A stretch of 64,000 bases of DNA from Pseudarthrobacter defluvii (GTDB taxonomy: Bacteria; Actinomycetota; Actinomycetes; Actinomycetales; Micrococcaceae), in assembly GCF_030323865.1 (NCBI RefSeq), contig NZ_CP066362.1, forward strand, positions 2,418,001-2,482,000, written 5' to 3'. This document shows, piece after piece, positions 1 to 9,548 of this stretch. Under the pieces are notes generated by a model that was given only the letters and a program-made list of their open reading frames with translations, searched no databases and had not been told where the DNA came from. The number at the start of each line of letters is the position of its first letter. The first letter of the stretch is position 1. A program made the position numbers and the translations under genes.

Positions 1-1750
<1,750 letters not shown>

Positions 1751-1756
1751 GTCCCA

Positions 1757-1762
1757 ACCCTA
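1757..1762 (-). promoter_or_regulatory. Extended -10-like box of a leaderless promoter (hydrolase gene)
   Basis: On the minus strand TAGGGT is followed by 6 bases and the ATG at 1750, with no Shine-Dalgarno sequence. This spacing puts transcription start at or next to the start codon, a common arrangement in actinobacteria. The same spacing occurs at coaD, the 21204 aminotransferase, thiL, the DUF3515 gene and the DUF1697 gene. Confidence 0.5.
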
Positions 1763-1788
1763 TTCCACGGTGCCGACATCCCAACGAA

Positions 1789-1836
1789 GAAGCGCCAGGT
1801 GTCGCCTTGAACGGTCAAGACGGCCCCTGGCGCTTC
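1789..1836 (-). terminator. Hairpin downstream of ffh
   Basis: GAAGCGCCAGG (1789-1799) pairs perfectly with CCTGGCGCTTC (1826-1836). Inside the loop CTTGA (1806-1810) can pair with TCAAG (1815-1819), giving a two-tier hairpin. It lies 18 bases past the ffh stop and just before the start of the hydrolase gene. No U-tract follows, as is common for actinobacterial terminators. Confidence 0.6.
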
Positions 1837-1853
1837 CTGATTGCGTGAAACTG

Positions 1854-3437
1854 CTACTTTCCCAGGAACTTGTCGAAGCCCTTGGGGAGGTTCAGCTGGG
1901 AGGGATCGAACTCGCCACTTTGCTGGCCGAAGGCGGCCCCGGTGGGCAGTGCCTTGGCAGCATTGGCGCGGCGGGCTTCGGCTTCCTTGCGCTCCTGCGC
2001 CGCCTTGGCCGGGTTGCCGGACTTTGCCTTCTTCTTGGGCGCATTCTTGGCGTTCTTCCGCGCACCGCCGCCGGCTCCTGGCATGCCGGGCATCCCGGGC
2101 ATTCCCGGCATGCCGCCCTGGGCCATCTTCTTCATCATCTTCTGGGCCTGTGCAAAGCGCTCCAGCAGGCCGTTGACCTCGGACACGTGGACGCCCGAAC
2201 CACGGGCGATGCGGGCGCGGCGCGAGCCGTTGATGATCTTCGGGGCAAGCCGCTCGTGCGGGGTCATGGACCGGACAATCGCCTCGACACGGTCGATCTC
2301 CCGCTCGTCGAACTGCTCCAGCTGCTGCCGGATGTTCTGCGCGCCCGGCATCATCATGAGCATCTTCTTCATGGAGCCCATGTTGCGGATCTGCTGCATC
2401 TGGGCCAGGAAGTCCTCAAGGGTGAAGTCTTCCTGGTCGGCGAACTTCTTCGCCATCCGGGCGGCTTCATCCTTGTCCCAGGCCTTTTCAGCCTGTTCGA
2501 TGAGCGTGAGGATGTCGCCCATGTCCAGGATGCGCGAGGCCATCCGGTCCGGGTGGAAGAGCTCGAAGTCGTCCAGGCCTTCGCCGGTGGAGGCGAACAT
2601 GACCGGCTTGCCGGTGACCGACGCGACTGACAGCGCGGCACCACCGCGGGCATCGCCGTCGAGCTTGGACAACACAATGCCGGTGAAGTTCACGCCTTCG
2701 TCGAAGGCGAGGGCCGTGTTCACGGCGTCCTGGCCGATCATGGAGTCGATCACGAACAGGACTTCGTTGGGCACGATGGCGCGGCGGATCTGGCGGGCCT
2801 GCTCCATCATGCCGGCGTCCACGCCAAGGCGGCCTGCGGTGTCGACGATCACCACATCGTGCAGCTTCTGGCGTGCTTCCTCGACGCCGGCACGTGCCAC
2901 GGCGACCGGGTCACCGGCAGGCTGGTCCAGCTCCGTGGAGGTGGCGCCCGGGTGCGGTGCGAACACCGGGACATTGGCGCGCTGGCCCACCACCTGGAGC
3001 TGGGTAACGGCGTTGGGGCGCTGGAGGTCGCAGGCCACCAGCATGGGGCTGTGGCCCTGGGCCTTCAGCCACTTGGACAGCTTGCCCGCGAGGGTGGTCT
3101 TGCCGGCACCCTGAAGGCCGGCAAGCATGATGATGGTGGGGCCGTTCTTGGCCAGCCTGATGCGCCGGGTCTCGCCGCCGAGGATCTCCTGGAGTTCCTC
3201 GTTGACGATCTTGACGATCTGCTGGCTGGGGTTCAGCGCGGCAGAGACCTCCGCACCCAGGGCCCGTTCGCGGACCCGTCCCGTGAATTCACGGACCACC
3301 GGTACGGCGACGTCCGCGTCCAGGAGGGCACGGCGGATCTCGCGGACGGTGGCATCAACATCGGCCTCCGTGAGGCGGCCCTTGCCGCGGAGATTCTTGA
3401 AGGTTGCTGTCAACCGGTCAGAGAGTGAATTGAACAC
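1854..3437 (-). CDS. ffh: Signal recognition particle protein Ffh (SRP54)
   Basis: A 527-residue SRP GTPase that binds signal sequences on nascent chains together with 4.5S RNA and hands them to FtsY at the membrane. The N domain (about 1-95) is followed by the G domain with P-loop GLQGAGKTTLAGKL, DTAGRLGVD and the guanine-specificity TKLDG-type element read here as SKLDGDARGG. The M domain is methionine-rich (MGSMKKMLMMMPGAQ) and has the RNA-binding SRRARIARGSG motif. The tail contains a short run of PGM repeats and a Lys/Ala-rich end. Start is GTG at 3437. The order ffh...amtB-glnK...ftsY-smc matches other actinobacteria, with insertions. Confidence 0.98.
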   Translation of the reverse strand: MFNSLSDRLTATFKNLRGKGRLTEADVDATVREIRRALLDADVAVPVVREFTGRVRERALGAEVSAALNPSQQIVKIVNEELQEILGGETRRIRLAKNGPTIIMLAGLQGAGKTTLAGKLSKWLKAQGHSPMLVACDLQRPNAVTQLQVVGQRANVPVFAPHPGATSTELDQPAGDPVAVARAGVEEARQKLHDVVIVDTAGRLGVDAGMMEQARQIRRAIVPNEVLFVIDSMIGQDAVNTALAFDEGVNFTGIVLSKLDGDARGGAALSVASVTGKPVMFASTGEGLDDFELFHPDRMASRILDMGDILTLIEQAEKAWDKDEAARMAKKFADQEDFTLEDFLAQMQQIRNMGSMKKMLMMMPGAQNIRQQLEQFDEREIDRVEAIVRSMTPHERLAPKIINGSRRARIARGSGVHVSEVNGLLERFAQAQKMMKKMAQGGMPGMPGMPGMPGAGGGARKNAKNAPKKKAKSGNPAKAAQERKEAEARRANAAKALPTGAAFGQQSGEFDPSQLNLPKGFDKFLGK

Positions 3438-3521
3438 GCGCCGTGAACTTCTTTCAGGAGATGATCGGGACTCGACTATCTAGGGTATCAAGTCAGGCAC
3501 CTAAGGTGGCATGCTGGCGAA

Positions 3522-4922
3522 ATGACGAGCCAAACAACTGTCAAGACCCTGCTCATCCTCGGCGCCTCGGGCGACCTCACCGGCCGCCTCCTCCTGCCGG
3601 GCCTGGCGCGGCTGGTTGCGGCCGGCCGGGCCGCGGGCCTCAGCCTGGTGGGGGCCGGTTCAGACCCATGGACGCCCGAACAGTGGCGGGAGCGGGTCCA
3701 GTCATCGTTCGCGGCGGCAGCCGGGGCAGCGGATGAGCCGGGCAAGGAAGCCCTGGAGTTGCTGCAGAAGGAGACGGTGTACCACCAGGTGGATGTCACG
3801 GCCAAGGGCGCCCTGGCAGGACTGCTTGGCGGCCTTGAAGGCCCGGTGGCCGTGTACTTCGCTCTTCCGCCCCGGATCAGCCAGCTGGCGTGCGAAACGC
3901 TTCAGCCCGGGGAGGTTCCGGCCGGTACCCGGCTGGTGATGGAGAAGCCTTTCGGCTCCAGCGAGGAGTCCGCACGCTCCCTCAACCAGACGTTGGCGCG
4001 GCTTGTCCCGGAGGACCACATCCACCGGGTGGACCACTTCCTGGGCAAGGCCACGGTCCTCAACATCCTGGGCCTGCGGTTCGCGAACAACTTCCTGGAG
4101 CCGGTGTGGAACCGGCAGCACGTGGAAAAGGTGGAGATCTTCTTCGACGAGGACCTGGCCCTGGAGGGGCGTGCCCGCTACTACGACGGCGCCGGCGCCC
4201 TGCGGGACATGATCCAAAGCCACCTCCTGCAGGTCATGGCGGTGATGGCCATCGAGCCCCCGGCCACCATCGGCGAGCGCGACCTCCGCGACGCGGTCTC
4301 CGCCGTCCTTCGCGCCAGCAGCGTCAAGGACCCCGTCACTGACTCCCGCCGTGCCCGCTACACGGCTGGTTCAGTAGCGGGAAAGCAGGTCCCCGACTAC
4401 GCCGCGGAGGAAGGCGTGGATGCCGGCCGGGAGACGGAGACACTTGCCGAGATCCAGGTGGGCATCGACAACTGGCGCTGGCGCGGCGTTCCGTTCATCC
4501 TGCGCTCGGGCAAGGCCCTGGGCGACAAGCGCAGGGAGGCCGTGGTCACCTTCCTTCCTGTGCCCCACCTCCCCCAGGGCTTCACCGGGGTGGACTCCCC
4601 CAACCAGCTGCGGATCGGTTTTGGCCCGGACACGCTGGAGTTCGACGTCGACGTCAACGGTCCCGGAAACATCTTCAGCCTGGGCCGGGTCACCCTGGAA
4701 GCGGAACTGAGTGCCTCCGACCTGCTGCCCTACGGCGAGGTGCTCGAAGGCGTGCTGTCCGGCGACCCGCTGCTGTCCGTCCGGAGCGATACTGCAGAGG
4801 ATTGCTGGCGGATTGTTGAACCGGTGCTCTTGGCATGGACGCACGGGGAGGTCCCGCTGGAAGAGTACGACGCCGGCTCGGCCGGCCCGGCATCATGGCC
4901 AACCAACCGGCATCAGGACTGA
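3522..4922 (+). CDS. zwf: Glucose-6-phosphate dehydrogenase
   Basis: A 466-residue enzyme that oxidises glucose 6-phosphate to 6-phosphogluconolactone with NAD(P)+, feeding the pentose phosphate pathway. The dinucleotide-binding loop is LILGASGDLTGRLLLPGL, and the catalytic segment is HRVDHFLGKATVLNILGLRFAN, with the His-Asp pair that activates the sugar C1 hydroxyl. The conserved RYYDGAGALRDMIQSHLLQ follows. There is no neighbouring opcA, tal or tkt, so this is probably a second, stand-alone copy rather than the main operon zwf. It occupies the place between glnK and ffh where glnD lies in Streptomyces. The cofactor preference cannot be read from the sequence. Confidence 0.93.
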   Translation: MTSQTTVKTLLILGASGDLTGRLLLPGLARLVAAGRAAGLSLVGAGSDPWTPEQWRERVQSSFAAAAGAADEPGKEALELLQKETVYHQVDVTAKGALAGLLGGLEGPVAVYFALPPRISQLACETLQPGEVPAGTRLVMEKPFGSSEESARSLNQTLARLVPEDHIHRVDHFLGKATVLNILGLRFANNFLEPVWNRQHVEKVEIFFDEDLALEGRARYYDGAGALRDMIQSHLLQVMAVMAIEPPATIGERDLRDAVSAVLRASSVKDPVTDSRRARYTAGSVAGKQVPDYAAEEGVDAGRETETLAEIQVGIDNWRWRGVPFILRSGKALGDKRREAVVTFLPVPHLPQGFTGVDSPNQLRIGFGPDTLEFDVDVNGPGNIFSLGRVTLEAELSASDLLPYGEVLEGVLSGDPLLSVRSDTAEDCWRIVEPVLLAWTHGEVPLEEYDAGSAGPASWPTNRHQD

Positions 4923-4960
4923 GCCGTCCACCGTAACGTGGGCGCGGCACCTTAAACGTC

Positions 4961-5001
4961 AGCAGGACGGGCGGGACCTTCCGGTTCCTGCCCGTCCTGC
5001 T
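4961..5001 (+). terminator. Rho-independent terminator after zwf
   Basis: AGCAGGACGGGCGGG (4961-4975) pairs with CCTGCCCGTCCTGCT (4987-5001) with one mismatch, and TTTCGTTTTC follows on the plus strand. It lies between the convergent zwf and glnK genes and may serve both. Confidence 0.8.
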
Positions 5002-5042
5002 TTCGTTTTCGGTTGCCGCCCCAGTGCCGGTGGTGGTCCGCC

Positions 5043-5381
5043 CTAGATGGCGGCCACCCCGCGTTCCCCTGTGCGGACCCGCACTGCCTCGTGGACGTCC
5101 ATGGTCCAGACCTTGCCGTCCCCGGCCCTGCCGGTGTTGGAGCTGGCAATGATCACGTCCAGGATGTCATCGGCCTGTTCGTCCGTGGCCAGCACTTCCA
5201 CCCGGATCTTGGGCAGGAGGTCTACGTTGTATTCCGCCCCGCGGTACACCTCGGTGTAGCCGCGCTGCCGGCCGTAGCCGCTGGCCGCGCTGACGGTGAG
5301 GCCCTGGACGCCGTAGGCTTCCAGCCCTTCCCTGATGGCTTCGAGCTTTTCCGGCCTGACGATTGCAGTGATCAGTTTCAT
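5043..5381 (-). CDS. glnK: PII nitrogen signal protein GlnK
   Basis: A 112-residue PII protein, full length for the family. It senses 2-oxoglutarate and ATP/ADP and blocks the AmtB channel when nitrogen is plentiful. The T-loop reads GYTEVYRGAEYNVDLLPK and keeps Tyr51, the residue that is uridylylated in proteobacteria and adenylylated in actinobacteria. The C-terminal signature is TGRAGDGKVWTMDVHEAVRVRTGERG. Its ATG overlaps the amtB stop by 4 bases (ATGA), so the two are translationally coupled. The modifying enzyme gene glnD, which follows glnK in Streptomyces and relatives, is absent here. Confidence 0.97.
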   Translation of the reverse strand: MKLITAIVRPEKLEAIREGLEAYGVQGLTVSAASGYGRQRGYTEVYRGAEYNVDLLPKIRVEVLATDEQADDILDVIIASSNTGRAGDGKVWTMDVHEAVRVRTGERGVAAI

Positions 5382-6730
5382 GCCCCCACGCTTTCCTTGC
5401 CTGTTGCTGACTGTGCCTTCTGCGCTTCCGATGCCTGCACGGCTTCAGGGGATACGCCCTTGCCGGTGATCAGGTCGTGCAGCGGCTGGAAGCTTCCGCC
5501 GTGGCCGCTGAGGCCGAACTCGTAGGCGGTCTCGGCGTGCAGGCTGAGGTCCACACCCACCGTTTCCTGTTCCTGCGAGACGCGGAAGCCCATGGTCTTG
5601 TGGATGGCCAGGGCGATGATGGTGGTCAGGATCGCGGAGTAGGCGATGGCGATGCCGGCTGCCGCGAGCTGCGCCCAGAGCTGGGTGAGTCCGCCGCCGT
5701 AGAAAAGGCCGCCGCCAACACCGTCGGTGGGCAGTGCGATGAAGCCCAGGGCCACGGTGCCGATGATGCCGGAGACCAGGTGCACGCCGACGACGTCCAG
5801 CGAGTCATCGAAGCCCCAGCGGAACTTCAGGCCAACGGCCAGGGCGGAGGCCACGCCGGCGACCACGCCGAGGCCCAGGGCACCCACGGGGCTGACGTTG
5901 GCGCAGGCGGGGGTGATGGCAACCAGGCCCGCAACGACACCGGACGCGGCGCCGAGCGAGGTGGGGTGACCGTCGCGAATCCGCTCGGTGACAAGCCAGC
6001 CGAGCATGGCAGCTGCCGGGGCTGCGAGGGTGTTGACCCAGATCAGGCCGCCCTGTTCGGCAGTGGTGGCTGCACCGCCGTTGAAGCCGAACCAGCCGAA
6101 CCAGAGGATGGCCGCCCCGAGCATGACGAACGGGATGTTGTGCGGGCGGTGGTTCGGGTCCTTGCCGAAGCCCTTGCGGTTGCCGATGATCAAGACCAGG
6201 ATGAGCGCGGCCACGCCTGCGTTGATGTGGACCACAGTGCCGCCGGCGAAGTCGATGGCGGGGCCGAGGGCCTTGCCGATGGCGCCTTCGGGGCCGAAGA
6301 GGCCGCCGCCCCACACCATGTAGGCAAGCGGGCAGTACACCAGGGTGACCCACACCGGGACGAACACGGACCAGGCGCCGAACTTGGCACGGTCTGCAAT
6401 GGCGCCGCTGATCAGCGCCACCGTGATGATGGCGAACGTGGCGGCGTAGCCCACCTTGATCAGGCCGTCGGGGGTGTTGATTCCCTCGAGGCCGAAGGTG
6501 GCGAACGGGTTGCCGACGATCTCCATGAACCCTTCCCCGGAGCTCATGGAGGCGCCCCACAGAACCCAGACAACGCCCACCATGCCGATGGAGATGAAGC
6601 TCATCATCATCATGTTCAGGGCTGCCTTGGCGCGGGTCATGCCGCCGTAGAAGAATGCCAGACCGGGTGTCATGAACAGCACAAGGGCTGCCGCCACCAT
6701 GACCCAAACGTGACCTGCGGTAAGTTCCAT
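5378..6730 (-). CDS. amtB: Ammonium transporter AmtB
   Basis: A 450-residue polytopic membrane protein with about 11 membrane segments that conducts ammonium or ammonia. The N-terminal GLAFFYGGMTRAKAALNMMMMSF and the two pore histidines (GGTVVHINAGVAAL and DVVGVHLVSGIIGT) are in place. The Trp-rich segment WFGWFGFNGG is also present. The C-terminal tail EFGLSGHGGS is the cytoplasmic segment contacted by PII. It is the first gene of an amtB-glnK operon. The upstream region (6731-6956) holds a possible nitrogen-regulator box. Confidence 0.98.
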   Translation of the reverse strand: MELTAGHVWVMVAAALVLFMTPGLAFFYGGMTRAKAALNMMMMSFISIGMVGVVWVLWGASMSSGEGFMEIVGNPFATFGLEGINTPDGLIKVGYAATFAIITVALISGAIADRAKFGAWSVFVPVWVTLVYCPLAYMVWGGGLFGPEGAIGKALGPAIDFAGGTVVHINAGVAALILVLIIGNRKGFGKDPNHRPHNIPFVMLGAAILWFGWFGFNGGAATTAEQGGLIWVNTLAAPAAAMLGWLVTERIRDGHPTSLGAASGVVAGLVAITPACANVSPVGALGLGVVAGVASALAVGLKFRWGFDDSLDVVGVHLVSGIIGTVALGFIALPTDGVGGGLFYGGGLTQLWAQLAAAGIAIAYSAILTTIIALAIHKTMGFRVSQEQETVGVDLSLHAETAYEFGLSGHGGSFQPLHDLITGKGVSPEAVQASEAQKAQSATGKESVGA

Positions 6731-6838
6731 GGTGCACGTCCTCTCTCATCGAATCTTGCGGAAGTACTCCGCCTTCCAACGCCTTTTGCGTCCTGTAAAG
6801 AGTTTGTGGGTGGCGTGTTTCGCCCGCAGAGGATTTAG

Positions 6839-6854
6839 ATTGCCGGTCTGTTAC
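6839..6854. promoter_or_regulatory. Possible GlnR-type box upstream of amtB
   Basis: On the minus strand this reads GTAAC, six bases, then GCAAT. It resembles the GlnR pattern of two GNAAC-like half-sites six bases apart, but the second half ends in T instead of C. It lies 109 bases upstream of amtB, a gene under nitrogen control in most actinobacteria. I cannot tell whether GlnR or AmtR controls nitrogen genes in this organism. Confidence 0.25.
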
Positions 6855-6956
6855 AACAATCTCTAGGAAGTAAATGGTGCATATCCGCCTTGTTACGGTT
6901 ATGTTTCCGCATTCGCGCAGCCACCCGGCTCCCCTTCCAGCAAGGACTCCCCCAGC

Positions 6957-8198
6957 ATGACGGCACCACCCCGCGCCAGCGGCGCCACTTCAAGGTTCTT
7001 GGCACGGCTGCGGCCGCAGCGGGAGAAGCTCCCCCGCGACATCAAGGTGATGCTGGCCGCGGCCTTCCTCATCGCGCTTGGATTCGGGCTTGTTGCGCCC
7101 GTATTGCCGCAGTTCGCCACAACCTTCGGGGTGGGCAACACCGAGGCTGCCGTCATTGTGGCGATCTTCGCGTTCATGCGCCTGGCTTTTGCTCCTGCCG
7201 GCGGCGCCCTGATCGGCAAGCGGGGAGAACGCCCTATCTACGTCGCGGGGCTGTTGATCGTGGCACTGTCCACGGCCGCGTGCGCCTTCGCCCAGGACTA
7301 CTGGCAGCTGCTGCTGTTCCGCGGCCTTGGCGGGGCAGGCTCGGTGATGTTCACCGTGGCGTCCATGGCCCTGGTGGTCCGGCTGGCGCCGCCTCAAAGC
7401 AGGGGCAGGGTTTCCGGAGCCTACGCGTCGGCATTCCTGATCGGGAATGTGTGCGGGCCGATCGTGGGCGGGCTCCTGGCCGGCCTGGGCCTGCGGGTGC
7501 CGTTCCTCGCCTACGCCGCGGCCCTGCTGGTTGCCGCGTTCGTCGTTCAGACCCAACTCAGCCACCAGCGCAGGGACAGCGGAGATGCCCAAAAGCGGGC
7601 CCCGGACATGCGCTTTGGCGAAGCACTTGGCACGGGCACCTACCGTTCGGCGCTCACCTCCAGCTTCGCCAACGGGTGGGCCACCTTTGGCGTGCGGATG
7701 GCAACGGTGCCGCTGTTCGCCGCGGCCGCCTTCGGGGCAGGCCCGCAGGCGGCCGGCCTGGCCCTGGCCGTGTTCGCTGCCGGCAACGCCGCCGCGCTTA
7801 CGTTCTCGGGCCGCCTGGCCGACTCAGTGGGACGCAAGCCCATGATGATTGCGGGCCTGCTGGTGGCGGCCCTGGCCACCGCGGCGATCGGCATCACCAC
7901 CGACCTGCCCTGGTTCCTTGCGGCGTCGACGCTCGCCGGCGTCGGCTCCGGCCTCTTCGGCCCCGCCCAGCAGGCTGCAGTGGCAGATGTGATCGGCAAC
8001 GGCCGTTCCGGCGGCAAGGTGCTGGCCGTCTACCAGATGATGTCCGACGTCGGCGCGATCGTTGGGCCCGTAGTGGCAGGCTTGCTGGCGGACCGGTTGG
8101 GCTTCGGCTGGGCCTTCGGGGTGACCGGCGGCATCATGCTCCTGGCCGCCGTCACTTGGCTTCCGACCCGGGAGACGCTTCGTACGGCCGGGTCGTAG
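6957..8198 (+). CDS. MFS transporter, drug:H+ antiporter type
   Basis: A 413-residue protein with about 12 predicted membrane helices, the size of DHA1 (12-TM) exporters. The inter-domain loop motif reads FSGRLADSVGRKPMMIAGL, a good match to MFS motif A between helices. The first half contains AFLIALGFGLVAPVLPQFATTFGVG, typical of helix 1 in multidrug exporters. The substrate is unknown. Its ATG follows an AGGA ribosome-binding element. It lies between amtB and ftsY, which are neighbours in Streptomyces, so it looks like an insertion into an old gene string. Confidence 0.88.
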   Translation: MTAPPRASGATSRFLARLRPQREKLPRDIKVMLAAAFLIALGFGLVAPVLPQFATTFGVGNTEAAVIVAIFAFMRLAFAPAGGALIGKRGERPIYVAGLLIVALSTAACAFAQDYWQLLLFRGLGGAGSVMFTVASMALVVRLAPPQSRGRVSGAYASAFLIGNVCGPIVGGLLAGLGLRVPFLAYAAALLVAAFVVQTQLSHQRRDSGDAQKRAPDMRFGEALGTGTYRSALTSSFANGWATFGVRMATVPLFAAAAFGAGPQAAGLALAVFAAGNAAALTFSGRLADSVGRKPMMIAGLLVAALATAAIGITTDLPWFLAASTLAGVGSGLFGPAQQAAVADVIGNGRSGGKVLAVYQMMSDVGAIVGPVVAGLLADRLGFGWAFGVTGGIMLLAAVTWLPTRETLRTAGS

Positions 8199-8226
8199 TT
8201 TGCGGTGCAGGCCGGGAACCAGGCCA

Positions 8227-8267
8227 ACTCAGCGGTTAGCCAGTTCAGCAGTTAGCTAGTTCAGCAG
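8227..8267. repeat. Imperfect 16-bp tandem repeat at the ftsY stop codon
   Basis: The segments CTCAGCGGTTAGCCAG and TTCAGCAGTTAGCTAG, then a partial TTCAGCAG, follow each other with period 16. The last copy contains the final codons of ftsY, so the 3' end of ftsY seems to have been duplicated downstream of its own stop. It fills most of the 57-bp convergent gap with the MFS gene. Confidence 0.6.
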
Positions 8268-9461
8268 GGCGTCTACGAAGCCTTCGGTGTCGAACGGGGC
8301 CAGGTCGTCGGCGCCTTCGCCCAGTCCGATGAGCTTGACGGGCACGCCAAGTGTCTTCTGGATGGCGACGACGATGCCGCCCTTGGCGGTTCCGTCCAGC
8401 TTGGTCAGGACGATGCCGGTGATGTTGACCACCTCGGAGAAAACCCGGGCCTGGTTCAGGCCGTTCTGGCCGGTGGTGGCGTCAAGGACCAGCAGGACCT
8501 CGTCCACTTCTGCCAGCTTCTCCACCACGCGCTTGACCTTGCCCAGTTCGTCCATCAGGCCCACCTTGTTCTGCAGGCGTCCGGCGGTGTCGATCATCAC
8601 AACGTCGACTTCCTGCTCGATGCCTGCCTTCACGGCCTCGTAGGCAACCGAGGCGGGGTCGGCGCCGTCGATGTCAGACTTGACGGTGGGGACTCCCACG
8701 CGCTGGCCCCACGTGGCCAGTTGCTCGGCGGCGGCGGCGCGGAACGTGTCCGCGGCGCCGAGCAGGACGTCCTTGTCCTCGGCAACCAGCACGCGGGCCA
8801 GCTTGCCCACGGTGGTGGTCTTGCCTACGCCGTTCACGCCCACCACCATCATTACGGCGGGCTTCTCGGCATGTCGCTGGACGTTGAGGCTGCGGTCCAT
8901 GGTGGGATCGACGAGCTTGATGAGTTCTTCACGCAGCATGGTCTTGACATGTTCCGGGGTACGGGTACCCAGGACCTTGACCCGCTCCCGCAGGGCGTCC
9001 ACGAGCTGCATGGTGGGTTCTGTTCCCAGGTCAGCCAGCAGGAGGGTTTCCTCCACCTCGTCCCAGACACTCTCGTCGATCCGGTCGCTGGACAGCAGCG
9101 CCAGCAGGCCCTTGCCCATGATGTTGTTGGAGCGGACCAGCCGTTCGCGCAGGCGCGTGAGGCGCCCTGCGACCGGGAGCGGTGTTTCGACGGGAATGGT
9201 TTCCAGTCCGGCCGCATTGTCCGGAACCGTTGTGGTGTCCAGGCCCTCGAGGTCGACGCCCTCGGGGGCCTTGCGTTCAATGGTTCCGTCACGGTCCGCC
9301 ACCGCCGTGCTGCCGCCGGAGCGGATCTCGGGGTCGTTCGCGTCGCGGGTTCCGGGGTACCGGGTGATGTTCCTTCGCGTCTTGAGCAGGACCGGAATCA
9401 GAGCGCCGATGACCACCAGCGCAGCAAGAATGGACAGGACAATGGGAAGGATGTCATTCAC
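8256..9461 (-). CDS. ftsY: SRP receptor GTPase FtsY
   Basis: A 401-residue receptor that docks Ffh-ribosome complexes at the membrane. Unlike the E. coli protein it has a real N-terminal membrane helix (ILPIVLSILAALVVIGALIPVLL, about residues 5-27), then a short acidic linker and the NG domain. Visible motifs are P-loop GVNGVGKTTTVGKLARVL, DTAGRLQNKVGLMDEL and LTKLDGTAKGG. The start is supported by a GGGGAG element 3-4 bases upstream. ffh, its partner, is 5 kb away on the same strand. Confidence 0.98.
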   Translation of the reverse strand: MNDILPIVLSILAALVVIGALIPVLLKTRRNITRYPGTRDANDPEIRSGGSTAVADRDGTIERKAPEGVDLEGLDTTTVPDNAAGLETIPVETPLPVAGRLTRLRERLVRSNNIMGKGLLALLSSDRIDESVWDEVEETLLLADLGTEPTMQLVDALRERVKVLGTRTPEHVKTMLREELIKLVDPTMDRSLNVQRHAEKPAVMMVVGVNGVGKTTTVGKLARVLVAEDKDVLLGAADTFRAAAAEQLATWGQRVGVPTVKSDIDGADPASVAYEAVKAGIEQEVDVVMIDTAGRLQNKVGLMDELGKVKRVVEKLAEVDEVLLVLDATTGQNGLNQARVFSEVVNITGIVLTKLDGTAKGGIVVAIQKTLGVPVKLIGLGEGADDLAPFDTEGFVDALLN

Positions 9462-9496
9462 TCCCCTAGCTTCTCATAAACGGCATGCCCCACTGC

Positions 9497-9513
9497 GGCG
9501 CCTGCCAGGCGCC
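9497..9513 (-). terminator. Small hairpin after smc
   Basis: GGCGCCT (9497-9503), three loop bases, then AGGCGCC (9507-9513). It lies in the 87-bp gap between the smc stop and ftsY. The stem is short and no U-run follows, so it may only pause transcription. Confidence 0.35.
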
Positions 9514-9548
9514 TGACCTGCCCCTTCGCACCGTTCCCCGCGCTGCTG

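Noticed and set aside
5477..6838. 453-codon open frame on the plus strand opposite amtB
   Set aside because: High-GC mirror of a well-supported gene; the product is compositionally odd and has no recognisable motif.
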